A stretch of DNA of 64,000 nucleotides, from positions 5,220,600 to 5,284,599 of the forward strand of contig JAJEKV010000058.1 in assembly GCA_021234155.1 (NCBI GenBank), read 5' to 3'. The DNA is from Isoetes taiwanensis (Eukaryota > Streptophyta > Lycopodiopsida > Isoetales > Isoetaceae). Below, piece after piece: positions 12,139-21,539 of this stretch. The notes under the pieces are model-generated. The model did no database searches and had not been told where the DNA came from. It worked only from the letters and a program-made list of their open reading frames with translations. Position 1 is the first letter of the stretch. Each line of letters opens with the position of its first letter. The translations under genes and the position numbers were made by a program.

Positions 12139-12430
12139 CACTACAAGAGAATGATGGTTAAACGTCAGAACAATCGTCAGAGAGCCTTTATAAAATAGAC
12201 AACTGCCCAATCCTTATTCCTGACGAATATACTGACGAGTTTTATGTGACGATTTAAAGTCAGAATAATAGTCAGATCATTAGTCAGACATAGTCAGAGG
12301 AATAGTCAGAGAATTAGTCATTTAAATAGTCACACAATTCGTCATTTTGTTAGTCAGATAGTTCGTCAGTTAATCATAATATTAGTCATCGTATTAGTCA
12401 GTTTATTAGTCAATGCAATAGTTAGAATAT
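12139..12430. repeat. CACTA left TIR and subterminal repeats
   Basis: The TIR is followed by about 15 copies of short words such as TTAGTCAG, TAGTCAGA and TCGTCAG. These are likely transposase-binding subterminal repeats and are mirrored at 15660-16087. Confidence 0.8.
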
Positions 12431-12869
12431 TGGTCACTTTATTGAAAATATTGCCAGTACATAAAAATTGGTATTTTCCGTACTGCAAATAAATGAAAGG
12501 AGCTCCAAGGAATCGAACCTCGGTTAAACCATTGTCTCCAGTTATTTAAATAGATATATAAATAGCAATCAAGTAAGCCAACAACAATTGATGTGTATAA
12601 AAGAACCATTTTTTCAGTCTACAAAAGAATCAATTTTTCAATCGCTCAGAAAGCTACCTAGAAAAGAGAATTAACAAGAGCAATCTTTCACTAATTATGA
12701 TTACCTTGTTGATCTCCAATAAGCATATACTCATTTTCGCGCGTAAGAGGATCTTGTTGTAATTTCTGTATATGACAGAGAGAGATTATCAGAGCAAGAA
12801 TGTACCAAGTACACATTTTCACCAAATCAAGTTGCACAAATTGTACCTGCCGTCACTGTGGCCCATACC

Positions 12870-13860
12870 TTGTGATCATATGTGCCATATCTGTTTGCCG
12901 CTCCGCCAGACTCCGCATTATTGGCAGCAAGTTTTCACAAGGATTTACCAAATGGCTAAGGAATTTGGATCATAGAGTTCACCTATCACAGAACATCTTA
13001 CCAACAGGTTCCAATAACATGAGGTAATTGAACTAAAGGCACGAAGTAAAGAAGTGCACTCAACTAAATTGCATACCTGAATTCCAGGTTCATAACATGA
13101 ACACCACCGCCTAGCCTCTTTCTTGACGGGAGGACTTTAATTCCCACCCACCCTTCGGCCGATGGAGTAAACTGCACAGCATTCAACAAGAAATCAGCCA
13201 ACACTTGTTGCAGACGGACTTAACCACCAAAAAGACACATAGATTTTATTTCCTTTGGTGTTTCTCTTATCAGCTGCAATCCCTTTTCCCTTACCTAATC
13301 ATTCCTTGACTAACAACTGCATCCATGACGCTGCCCATCATAAACTCGGCAGTATCGAGCTCTAGGTACCTGCATCCATAATTTCCATAAAAGTGCTTTT
13401 AAAACCTAGCAGTAAATGTCAAAATTCGCCATACCCATCTTCTATGCTCTCCAAGTCCATGTCGTCAAGAATTTTTCTTATCTGTCTTTCACATACTGCT
13501 CCAGTCTGCACAAATTGTTTCTGATCTTCAAATAATTCTGTGCCCTCAATAACGTTTCGTAAAACATAATTCCATATAAAGAATTCTTTACTTCTTGTCG
13601 AATGTATGCAAGCCCTTTTAGCTTTGCTAAGGCAACTTTTTCTGTTGCCCTTTGGACAGTCAAAGCTTGCTGGAGTTCTGCACTTGCGATATGCAAGAAG
13701 CAGAAAACACCTGTTATAGTCCCTTCAACATCTGTTCTTTTAGCTGCAGTCAAGAGAGCCTCTATATATTTACCTTGACGATCAAAGAAGCTTGAGTCTG
13801 TCGTATCCATAGTAGCCTGATCCATTCTCTGCCTGCTATTCCTCCATATCTATCCGCCAT
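12870..13860 (-). pseudogene. Captured phytochrome C-terminal fragment with retained intron
   Basis: The first exon-like part (about 13825-13440) reads FFDRQGKYIEALL, TGVFCFLHIASAELQQAL, LAYIRQEVKN and ILDDMDLESIE. These belong to the end of the second PAS domain and the histidine-kinase-related domain of plant phytochromes. A GT-AG gap (about 13430-13370) falls after DLESIEDG. Coding similarity then resumes with LELDTAEFMMGSVMDAVV, LIRETPKEIKSMCLF and VLADFLLNAVQFTP (about 13370-13130), and fades near 12870. An in-frame stop in the CLFGG region and several frameshifts show it is not functional. The retained intron means genomic DNA, not a cDNA, was captured. It could be co-transcribed and yield small RNAs against the parent gene, which is inference. 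Confidence 0.85.
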
Positions 13861-15659
13861 CCCTGTTTCCTGCTGACGAATCTGCACAAGGAAGAACAGA
13901 TGTTGAAGAAGCGAAAACCATAGCCTTGGCCGGACCTGCAGAAAAGATTTATGCATGCTTAAAGCTTTGTTCTCTGTTTGCCATGGTCGTGGCCATCTGA
14001 AGAGGAGTCGAATCGATTACAGAGGAGGAAGCCGGATTTGCCTTGGCCGCTGCCCTTTCGAAGCAGGTTTTGCCCTAAACCAATCTTCAACGTGAAAACC
14101 TAACTAAAATTTTAACGAAAATCTAACAATTTCATAAGTTCCAACAATTTCATAAGTCCACATAATAATTTAACATTTTGATTCCACTGAACATAAAAGA
14201 AAAGAAAAGAAAAATGAAATAACAAGGAGAACATCTAATCTAGGTAAGAACATGTGGCGTTTAACAATGATAAAACTAGGCAAATGATTATATTGACGAG
14301 GATAATAATATTATAAGTTTGCACCCACGTACTAATTAACGCAAGGAGTAAACGGAAAGCGGTGCGGCTAGGCTTAAGTGGTATAACGGAAGTTATGAGC
14401 CTAGTTGTGGTGTTGTTGGGGTAACGGACCAAGATAAGCTAATAAAATCCTTTAAAATGATCGATCAGGAAAAACGTAAAATTCTTATCCTCAATAATAA
14501 ACGGGCACGAAACTATGCACATACGTTATTCCCAGGGGGTATTGTGTTATGCGGGGCACCAGCATCAGTAGTGCATCTAACTGGAGAACGTGATTAACAA
14601 TTATTGCCAAGAATATAATTTATATTTGCATGGCTAAGTGGCATATTCTAAACATGTTGTACCAATCTTAAATATCAAGAGGAAAAGAATACAAGCAGAG
14701 GCACGTGGGGGAAATTGTCAAGGACGTAACACGCAAATGCAAGCCATTTTTTTCCCAACAACAAAGGTATCTATTTTTGTTATTTCTCAAATTCTTAGTC
14801 TAAATATGTCAAACATGTCGTAATGAACTTTCTATCTTAATTTTAGAGAGTGTTACTTGAGTAGATGTGTAATGCTCATGTAATAATGCTCATATATAAT
14901 GCTCATGCTTTTTGAATTCTCCATTCTTTTTCATGGCAGTCATCTTATATGTCTAACATCAAACATGCCATTTTACATCAAATACGTCATAATAAAATGC
15001 TGCAAATGCTCCAACCATATCCTTAGCAACATCAATGGATTTAAAAAGGGTCTTAGGGAGGATTACATGGTACTATAGTTATATGAGTATTATATGTTGC
15101 TAGAAAAAGTATTTAGCATTACTACACTTTCATTGGGATCTTATCAAAATAGCTTATATAAAAACACATTGCAAGTGCTTGATGGTCTTTGGAACATCAT
15201 AGACATTGGTACTTATTTTGCTAAGCATTTGAAGTTGATATGATGTTAAGCATTAGAAGCAAGAAGTGCATCATTATAAATTGTAGGTGTGAAATTTTTT
15301 TAAAAGAAGTTCCTTAAGGGGGCAAGTTGATAGGCTAAAGTATTTAGTTGTTGCTAAATGTCTAAAAGTGGATCTCGTGCGATATATATTCCTGATTGCT
15401 TTTAAGTTTGAAGTTACGTGAGAGGAGAAACAAATTGTAGTAAACAACACCTAAACAAACACAGACATTACTACCAACTCATATTCCCCATTGCAATGGA
15501 GTTGGTGAAACATGATCTTCTCAAATTACAAAACATTTGGAGTCAATTTAATAGAGATGTTATTCGATAAATGAAAAAATCTAGATGCTTAATATATCAT
15601 TTACATCATTATATTAATAAAGGAACTAGGGAATAGCAACAACTACAATAGATATTATG

Positions 15660-16087
15660 CATGACCATTATTCTGACGAATATAGGAAGATAGTCAGCAT
15701 AATAGTCACAAAATTAATCAGTGTAATCGTCAACTTGTAAGTCATCTAATTAGTCAGATATTTAGTCAAACATTTGAACAGACAGATAGTCAGGTTACTA
15801 GTCAGACTCTTAGTCAGCAAAAGTGTCAGAAATGATTCGTCAGGCTACTCGTCACCTTATTAGTCAGATTATTAGACAACTAATTAGTCAAGCTAAACGT
15901 TAGTTTAAATGTCAGGTAATTCGTCAGATGCTTATTAGTCAGTTTATTAGTCAGATTTTTCGTCAAATTTAAACGTCAGTTTGTTAGTCAGATCAAGCGT
16001 CATATTAATAGTCAAATACGCATTTGACAAACTATTTTAGACCCTCTGACGATTTTTCTGACGTTTAGCTGTCATTCTCTTGTAGTG
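15660..16087. repeat. CACTA right subterminal repeats and TIR
   Basis: Dense TAGTCAG, CGTCAG and GTCAGATT words lead into the right terminus at 16087 (TCATTCTCTTGTAGTG). Confidence 0.8.
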
Positions 16088-16090
16088 AAG

Positions 16091-17530
16091 CTTAAGGAGA
16101 TAGGCCACCTGCTGCTTTCTTATGCACTTAAGCAATTTTTCACTACTCATGCATTGCATGATTGGGGTTACTTCTTTACATGTGATCTCGATGACCTTGC
16201 CCTCTGGAGTTGTTAAGGTCACCTTACGTTTCCCACAATCGATGATTGCTCCTGCTGGTCCAAGATATTCCATTCTAATAATCAGATCATACTTGCCTAT
16301 ATTCATGACTTCTGCTCCCAATGCAACATTAACGCCTGGCAAGTCTACATTGAAGTTTATTCTCTTCCCTGCTGTATGCCTAACTGCTCCATTGCCTAAC
16401 ACGACTGGCGTGGGCTTGGACTTTAACGGCTTTAACTTCAACATGCTTACCATCCTAGGGGATGCAAAGTTGTGACTGCTCCCTGAGTCTATCAATACTA
16501 TAAAGGATTTCTCTTTGGCTTTCCCGGTCGTTGAGATCACCTTATACTGACTTTCTGCATTTCCTGTATCAATAGCTGCGAAAATGTGACACTCACCATG
16601 GATGTAGTCTCGTGCTTCGTCGTCGTCTGCGTCCGAAGGTGTCTCCCATCCCAATTCTGCCAATGCTGCATTCATTATCAGGGGGCAGTTGTTGGTCCTA
16701 TGCCCTGGCTGGAAGCATCTGAAACATAGCTGCTTTTCTATACACTCCTGCTTCTTCTCCTTGGGAATGGACTGCAGAAACTGCCTCACTGCTTTGGAGT
16801 AGTTAGATCCGCCTCCTTGCTCTTTGAAGCTTACCTGTTTCTTTTCCTACTTGCCACCACTTGTGTTGCCTTGCTTCCCATAATTTGAGTTGTACTGCGT
16901 CTTGCTAGCTACTGGGCTTGCCGCCCTTGGGCTATAGCCTCCTGTGCTCTTCCCCTTATCCTGGAAATATTGCTGCCTTGGTGCATGCTCTTGTGGTCCT
17001 GTTCCTTGCAAACTTACGGCCTTTGCTTCTGCCTCTGACACCGACTTCGGATTTATTGCCCTTACAAGCTTGCGGATCTCCTCGTTCAACCGTTCAATAT
17101 AGCCTTCCACCGCATGCTTTTCACTCAACTTTGGCACATAAAGCCTTAGTCTCATGAATTCCTCCGTGTATTTCTGGACTGATTTGTTGCCTTGTTGCAG
17201 CCTATAGAACTGCTGCATCATGTTACACTTATGTTCTCTTGGCACGTAATGATGTTTGAATGCCTTAGCGAACTTCCTGAATTTGCAACTGTCCCTGCTC
17301 AGTCCATGAGCTTTAGCATACCCCTTCCACCAAATTCTGGCTGCTCCCTTGAGGTTTGCTGTTGCTACCCTGCCTTTGTCTTTATCTTTCATGCCATAGG
17401 CGTTGCCGTACTCACTCATCTCGTCCAGCCACGCCTCTGCTTCCATTCCAGATCTGTTTTCTCCTGAGAACTGCTCTAACTTTCTGGCTTTCCACACATT
17501 ACTAAGGGCGGAGTCAACTTTCTTCTGGTT
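16091..17530 (-). pseudogene. gag: E1 gag with CCHC zinc knuckle and protease-like region
   Basis: The minus-strand frame begins near 17530 (KKVDSALSNVWKARKLEQF) and contains a Ty3-type capsid region (YVPREHKCNMMQQFYRLQQG, KYTEEFMRLRLYVPKLSE). A CX2CX4HX4C knuckle (CFRCFQPGHRTNNC) follows, then an aspartic-protease-like motif (VLIDSGSSHNFAS). A TAG at 16847-16849 interrupts it exactly where E2 has glutamine. The frame runs into the CACTA insertion at 16088. The natural N-terminal part upstream of 17530 has been inverted (17530-17925). Confidence 0.88.
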
Positions 17531-17925
17531 ACTCTAATGTGCATGCAGCTAGAGTACCTAGAAACCTTGATGAACACAGGCAGCGAGAACAAGAACATAC
17601 CCCACAAAGGCGCTTCCAGCCGAGGAATCTGCGCCCAGAATTCGAAGCAGTAACACCGAAAGAGGAGCTATCCCAGATCAGATCAGACATCCACGACATA
17701 AGGGCATTGCTAACAGGAGCAGCAGCAGTAGGAGGACAGGACCAGAATGTGCCCTTGCCGAAAACACCAGCTGGCCAGACAGTGCAACAAAGGAAGAGAA
17801 GCAGAAGGAGAAGATCTCCTAGTTCGGGATCCTCGAGCTCCAGCTCAGATACAGACTCGGCATCAGAGGAGCAGGAAGAAGAGAGACGGGATCGCCGGCA
17901 GGATCCAAACCGTGACAGGGGCAGG
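17530..17925 (+). other. Inverted segment of E1 holding the gag-proximal N-terminal coding region
   Basis: This stretch reads on the plus strand, opposite to the rest of E1. Its protein (RPEFEAVTPKEELSQIRSD, KRSRRRRSPSSGS) is homologous to the normally oriented E2 protein at 21663-21960 (EEFGPLTPEEEMSQMKSEL, KRSRRRRSSSTD). So it is a local inversion, with one breakpoint inside the H3-like region near 17925 and the other just before the gag core. The protein has an acidic helix followed by an SR-like Arg/Ser tract. Confidence 0.75.
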
Positions 17926-18087
17926 TTTAGTCGGGTCGAACTCCTGCAAAATCTCCCTCGTAAGACGTGTAAAGGAGGCTCTGGGGATGAGGAAGCCATA
18001 GCTCTGCTGGAAGTGCTTGATTTCTTGAGCCGCCCTCGCGAATTTTGAGTCCGCCCGCCTCTTCATCGGCTTCTTCGGAGGGGTTGG
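17925..18087 (-). pseudogene. Histone H3-like alphaN-alpha1 segment, truncated by the inversion
   Basis: Directly after the TAG at 18088-18090 the same minus-strand frame continues with PTPPKKPMKRR and then AAQEIKHFQQSYGFLIPR, ASFTRLTREILQEF. By eye this matches the H3 alphaN helix, loop and alpha1 helix: the EI, Q-S, LI, F, RL-REI and Q-F positions are conserved, roughly 15 of 32. The frame ends at the inversion breakpoint after EFDPTKP, so alpha2 and alpha3 are missing. Before the TAG arose, this segment and the H3-tail ORF were probably one protein of more than 340 residues. Confidence 0.65.
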
Positions 18088-18954
18088 CTATTCCGGTGGG
18101 GGCTTCAACGTGTTTTTCTTCGTCGGCCGACCTCCCTCAATGGTCTTCACCCTGTGTTCTTCATAATATTTGGAGTATTCTTTGTACATTTTCATGTACG
18201 AAGTGTACTCCTTCAACTCCTTCCGGTACTTCGAGTCTTGTTTCAGCACATACGACTCCCTTTGCGGCCTCGGTTTCTTGGTGCTGTCGCTGGGGTGTTT
18301 CGGCGACGGCCACTTAGGGTAGGGCGGTGCGTTGGCCACATGGTCTTCGTCCTCCGGTGCTGGGTTTGAAGGTCCCGAACCCTCCCCCGAGTCGTGTCCT
18401 CCCGCTCCCTCCTGTGATTCGGAGTCGGACGAAGATGGTGGCTTCTCAGGATCCGGCTCCCGTATGGTCACTCCTATGGCCGGCGTCTTCTTCCTCTTCG
18501 GTTTCTTCGCCGGCTCCTCCGGGTCCTTGCCTTTCTCTGCTCTCACCCTCTCCCGCTCCTCTTTGCGCTTCCTCCTTTCTTCCCTTCTCTGTTTCTTCTC
18601 CTCCCTCCTTTTCCGCCGCTCCTCTATTTCTTTGCGACGCTCCGCCTTTGATTTCTTCGGCGGGCCTTCCTCTCTTCTCCTCTTTGCCTTCTTTGGTTCT
18701 GGCGCTGGTTCCTCGTCATCCCCGAAGATCTCCCTGTCCAGCTCCCTTCTCAATTCCTCCGCCGCGTCCATCTCCCAGTCAAGCTGCTCCGATACCTGTT
18801 CCTGCTCTTCAGGGTTAGGGTTAGGTGGTTCTACAGGTGCCTCCTCTTCGACGTGCGCTTGTCTTGTTTGGGCCTTCTGTCGGACGGCCCGCTCCTGGGC
18901 GCTCACATAACCGGGTGGCATAACCTTGCGTGCGGTTTGTTTCGTTCGTGCCAT
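18088..18954 (-). CDS. Retrotransposon ORF beginning with an exact histone H3 N-terminal tail
   Basis: The first ATG of the frame (18954-18952) has a favourable context, A at -3 and G at +4. It starts MARTKQTARK; removal of Met would expose the H3 tail from A1 to K9, including K4 and K9. Position 10 is Val, not Ser. Residues 33-85 are Pro/Glu-rich and 88-157 form an Arg/Lys/Glu-rich helix, probably a single alpha helix with nuclear localisation potential. Residues 170-205 are Ser/acidic, and 230-270 form a Tyr/Lys-rich helix. The frame reaches TAG at 18088 after 288 codons and then continues into an H3-fold-like segment. It lies between leader hairpins and gag on the element's sense strand. 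A chromatin-directed or decoy role is inferred; a captured divergent H3 gene is the likely origin. Confidence 0.8.
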   Translation of the reverse strand: MARTKQTARKVMPPGYVSAQERAVRQKAQTRQAHVEEEAPVEPPNPNPEEQEQVSEQLDWEMDAAEELRRELDREIFGDDEEPAPEPKKAKRRREEGPPKKSKAERRKEIEERRKRREEKKQRREERRKRKEERERVRAEKGKDPEEPAKKPKRKKTPAIGVTIREPDPEKPPSSSDSESQEGAGGHDSGEGSGPSNPAPEDEDHVANAPPYPKWPSPKHPSDSTKKPRPQRESYVLKQDSKYRKELKEYTSYMKMYKEYSKYYEEHRVKTIEGGRPTKKNTLKPPPE

Positions 18955-19178
18955 GCTTTTGTTTGACGAGTTTCGAGCTCTGGCGCCTGAAGATCGTCCT
19001 CTTGGGCGAGCTGTTCTCCGGGAATGGTGGGGATACAATAGAAACCCTAATTTCCTATTTATAGGGAGGTGGGATTTAGGGTTGGGACCTGCAATTCATA
19101 TGGGGGAAAAGAAACTAGGGCATTAGCGAAGATACGAGGTGTTCATTTGGGTTGTACTATACCCTAAAACATCCACCA

Positions 19179-19242
19179 CTCACACAGTGCGCCTGGGCCA
19201 GATTGGATTGCCAATCGAATGAGTCTGGGCGCACTCTGTGAG
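19179..19242 (-). repeat. E1 leader hairpin, ORF-proximal copy
   Basis: The arms CTCACACAGTGCGCC (19179-19193) and GGCGCACTCTGTGAG (19228-19242) pair with one mismatch. An inner stem GATTGG/CCAATC lies in the loop. Confidence 0.75.
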
Positions 19243-19392
19243 GGGTCAACTGTTTTTGAGGCTATTTTATAATTCACAGGGATTTTCTTAGTGCTATAAA
19301 ATACAAACCTAACTAGAACTAAGGGGTTAAACTAAAGTATACTATTAGTTTAATTAATTTGTACATCTAATTAGGTCAACGGAGGTCAACCA

Positions 19393-19456
19393 CTCACACA
19401 GTGCGCCTGGTTCAGTTTGGATTGCAAACCGAATGGGCCTGGGCGCACTCTGTGAG
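19393..19456 (-). repeat. E1 leader hairpin, LTR-proximal copy
   Basis: The outer arms are identical to those of the 19179-19242 copy, with a second inner stem (TTTGG/CAAAC-like). The spacing of about 214 bases mirrors the spacing of about 203 bases between the E2 leader hairpins. Confidence 0.75.
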
Positions 19457-19661
19457 GGGTGGCCTGCTTTTTTGGCAATTTAGGTTGGGTGATGCTACAC
19501 TTCACTAGCAATCTAGCATGGAGCTATGTTCTAACCCAAATTTGGAAAAATTTTCCCAATTTTTCGAAGTTCTTGCTTGGGTGGCTATACCCCAAGGCTC
19601 GAATCTACTGTTAGTCCTAAGGGAAAAATGGCCAGTGCTCGATCTTGGGTGCCAAGATCAT

Positions 19662-19673
19662 GCTCTGATACCA
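19662..19673 (-). promoter_or_regulatory. E1 primer binding site, initiator tRNA-Met
   Basis: One base inside the 5' LTR the minus strand reads TGGTATCAGAGC. This is the standard plant retrotransposon primer site complementary to the 3' end of initiator tRNA-Met. It fixes the orientation of E1 and the 5' LTR boundary. Confidence 0.92.
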
Positions 19674-19674
19674 C

Positions 19675-21269
19675 TGTGACGTCCCCTACTCCTTATACGA
19701 TGCCCGCATCGTATTCGAAGGAGGAGCATTCCCCCTGGCAGCTGCCTGACAGGGGCCATCCACCCGACTCTACTCCCATGGGGCAGAGCCAGCAAGGGAA
19801 GAGTGGATGTGTCATTCACCCGTCTTCCATCGGGTCGACCTATCTGCGGAAGCGTGAATAAACAAACGTGAGCACAGCTAACAATACACAATCACCATAG
19901 AGATAGCAACATCCCAGAGATAACAATACCTTCATAACAACAATAACAAGGGGAGTTCCTACCCAGGGCTCAGACTCAAGGGGGATGACTGACGGCCAGG
20001 TCTCCAGAGTTCATTGCAGACAGAATTCATGGCAATGGATTTGGCTGGCATAGAACATGGCTTAGGGTAGTCCACTCCATCCGCCCCTCCCGTGCACACT
20101 TTGCAGAGTAGGCTGAAAAGTGTTGGGACTTGACCGTAGCCTGCCGGGTGAATAGCCAGAGGGGCTACTACTACTGGGTTGCATCTCCCCAGCCCCGATG
20201 AGGCAGGAAGAGAGTGGCCTCTCCTCCAGAGGCATCCATGCTCATCGCAGGCGGCTAGAGGGCCACTGCCCTTATTCGACTTGAACTCACTGGAAGGTCA
20301 TATTCACCACCCCACGAGTGTCGAGCTCATGCCTTGCCCACACGCAGTGACAAGCCATTAAGCCTAGCCAGCAGAGGCCCCCGATAGGCTTTACTACCAG
20401 AGGGGTCGGTCTGCGATGAGACAAGTTCCTCCTTATCAACCGGCCTTGCCCCTTCACCTACAGCCAGGTGGGCTCCTGTGCACGGGCCGCAAGTACTTGG
20501 GAACTAAGGTGCTATGCTAGGAGCATCTACTACACAGCCTTTAGGTCTCTACCCCCCTTCCCAATACAAGGAGGTCACAGAGTGGAATACATGCAATATC
20601 ACAGAACAGAAATAGAGAATCACATCAATCTTATCTACTTAACATCCAATGTTAGGTTCGTTCGTTAGAGTACCAGATCTAGGGATCTACAAGGCTTCAG
20701 GAGATGATCTAACATACTAAATCGGCATATTGCCACGCCCAAAGACGGTTTTGCACAACAGAACAACTAGATACCTGCTCCTTGGTTCGCTCCTGATCCT
20801 CGGAAGGCGTCCATACTCCTGATCTTGCCGAAGACGGCTGCTACTCAACAACCTGTTGTGCAAATCCGGCTTTTTGGAGCCTGGCAATGTGATTTCGAGT
20901 CCTACCTTGGCCGAATGGGCCCAAGGGAACCCTAAATGCGAAAAAGGAAAGGAAGCTCTAGAAAACCCTAATTGGCAAAATGAAAGGAGAGCTAGGGTCT
21001 AGGGTTTTAGCCCTTATATAGACCCTATCTAGGTTAGGGCATCCACATGGACAAATGGCTTTAAGCCATTTGGAAATGGATGAACAAGGAACCTTTTGTT
21101 GTGTATGTTTAATTACATACCCAACATCCAAGGTTGCCCCCTAGGTGCAACCTTTAGCTCCTAGGTGCAACGTTATCCTGCTCTCAAGTACATGTCATCC
21201 GTGACATGTACGTGTGACGTGGCAGTATAATATACGTATTGGGAGCGTATATTATGCTGGAACGTCACA
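19675..21269 (-). repeat. E1 5' LTR
   Basis: It has the same termini and sequence as the copy at 6728-8309. The promoter-like TATATAA on the minus strand lies at 21014-21020. The few differences between the LTRs indicate a recent insertion. Confidence 0.92.
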
Positions 21270-21407
21270 AGGGCAGAAGAATTGGTGACAGCCTTGCAGG
21301 GCGGGTCATCAACAAATATTCTCAGGAACTTGGGACGTTCGGTTGGAACAGCCCAAGTTAAGAAATTCCTTCAGGATAACCCATCCTATCGGAGATTTCA
21401 AGAATAG
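21270..21407 (+). pseudogene. E2 extra ORF before gag, part 3 of 3
   Basis: The frame resumes after E1 with EELVTALQGGSSTNILR and ends at a TAG (21405-21407) after PSYRRFQE. About 130 AT-rich noncoding bases separate it from gag. A different expression strategy for gag, such as splicing or a subgenomic RNA, could use that gap; this is inference. Confidence 0.55.
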
Positions 21408-21539
21408 TTAGATTCTTGATCCCGGTAGCGTTGTAATTAAGCTATGATATATATAAATATATTTTGTTGCCATTTTAAAATGTTTTGTTGATGTATTTTG
21501 TTCCACAACTATATCGGCAAATGTATAAATGCAACAAAA

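Larger units (their letters stand above)
12139..16087. mobile_element. Non-autonomous CACTA (EnSpm) transposon with captured phytochrome fragment
   Basis: The termini are CACTACAAGAGAATGA in inverted orientation. Similarity extends to about 45 bp on each side with a few changes. The 3-bp target duplication is AAG (12136-12138 and 16088-16090). Subterminal regions (12140-12430 and 15660-16085) hold dozens of TTAGTCAG or CGTCAG words in alternating orientation, typical of CACTA elements. No transposase gene is visible, so mobility would depend on another copy. It sits in the gag-pol frame of E1, which reads on at 16091. The interior 14100-15650 is AT-rich with no supported gene. Confidence 0.92.
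6728..21269 (-). mobile_element. Complete Ty3/gypsy chromovirus E1 carrying an H3-tail ORF
   Basis: Two nearly identical LTRs (6728-8309 and 19675-21269) begin TGTGAC and end GTCACA. They flank, in minus-strand order, the primer site, a two-hairpin leader, the histone-H3-tail ORF, gag, pol with chromodomain, and polypurine tracts. The target duplication is AGGG plus one changed base (6723-6727 and 21270-21274), and E2's extra ORF reads through the empty site. High LTR similarity makes it a younger insertion than E2. It is interrupted by a CACTA element (12139-16087), has an inverted segment (about 17530-17925) and carries several TAG codons, so this copy is defective. Confidence 0.9.

Noticed and set aside
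18154-18910. Plus-strand ORFs opposite the H3-tail ORF
   Set aside because: They are antisense shadows of an Arg/Glu-rich frame, and the element's transcript runs on the minus strand.
18955-19038. A longer start for the H3-tail ORF at 19038
   Set aside because: The upstream codon is TTG, not ATG. The first ATG of the frame is the one that begins MARTKQTARK.
19662-19673. tRNA gene fragment
   Set aside because: Only the 12-base primer-site complement is present, at the expected place beside the LTR; there is no tRNA body.
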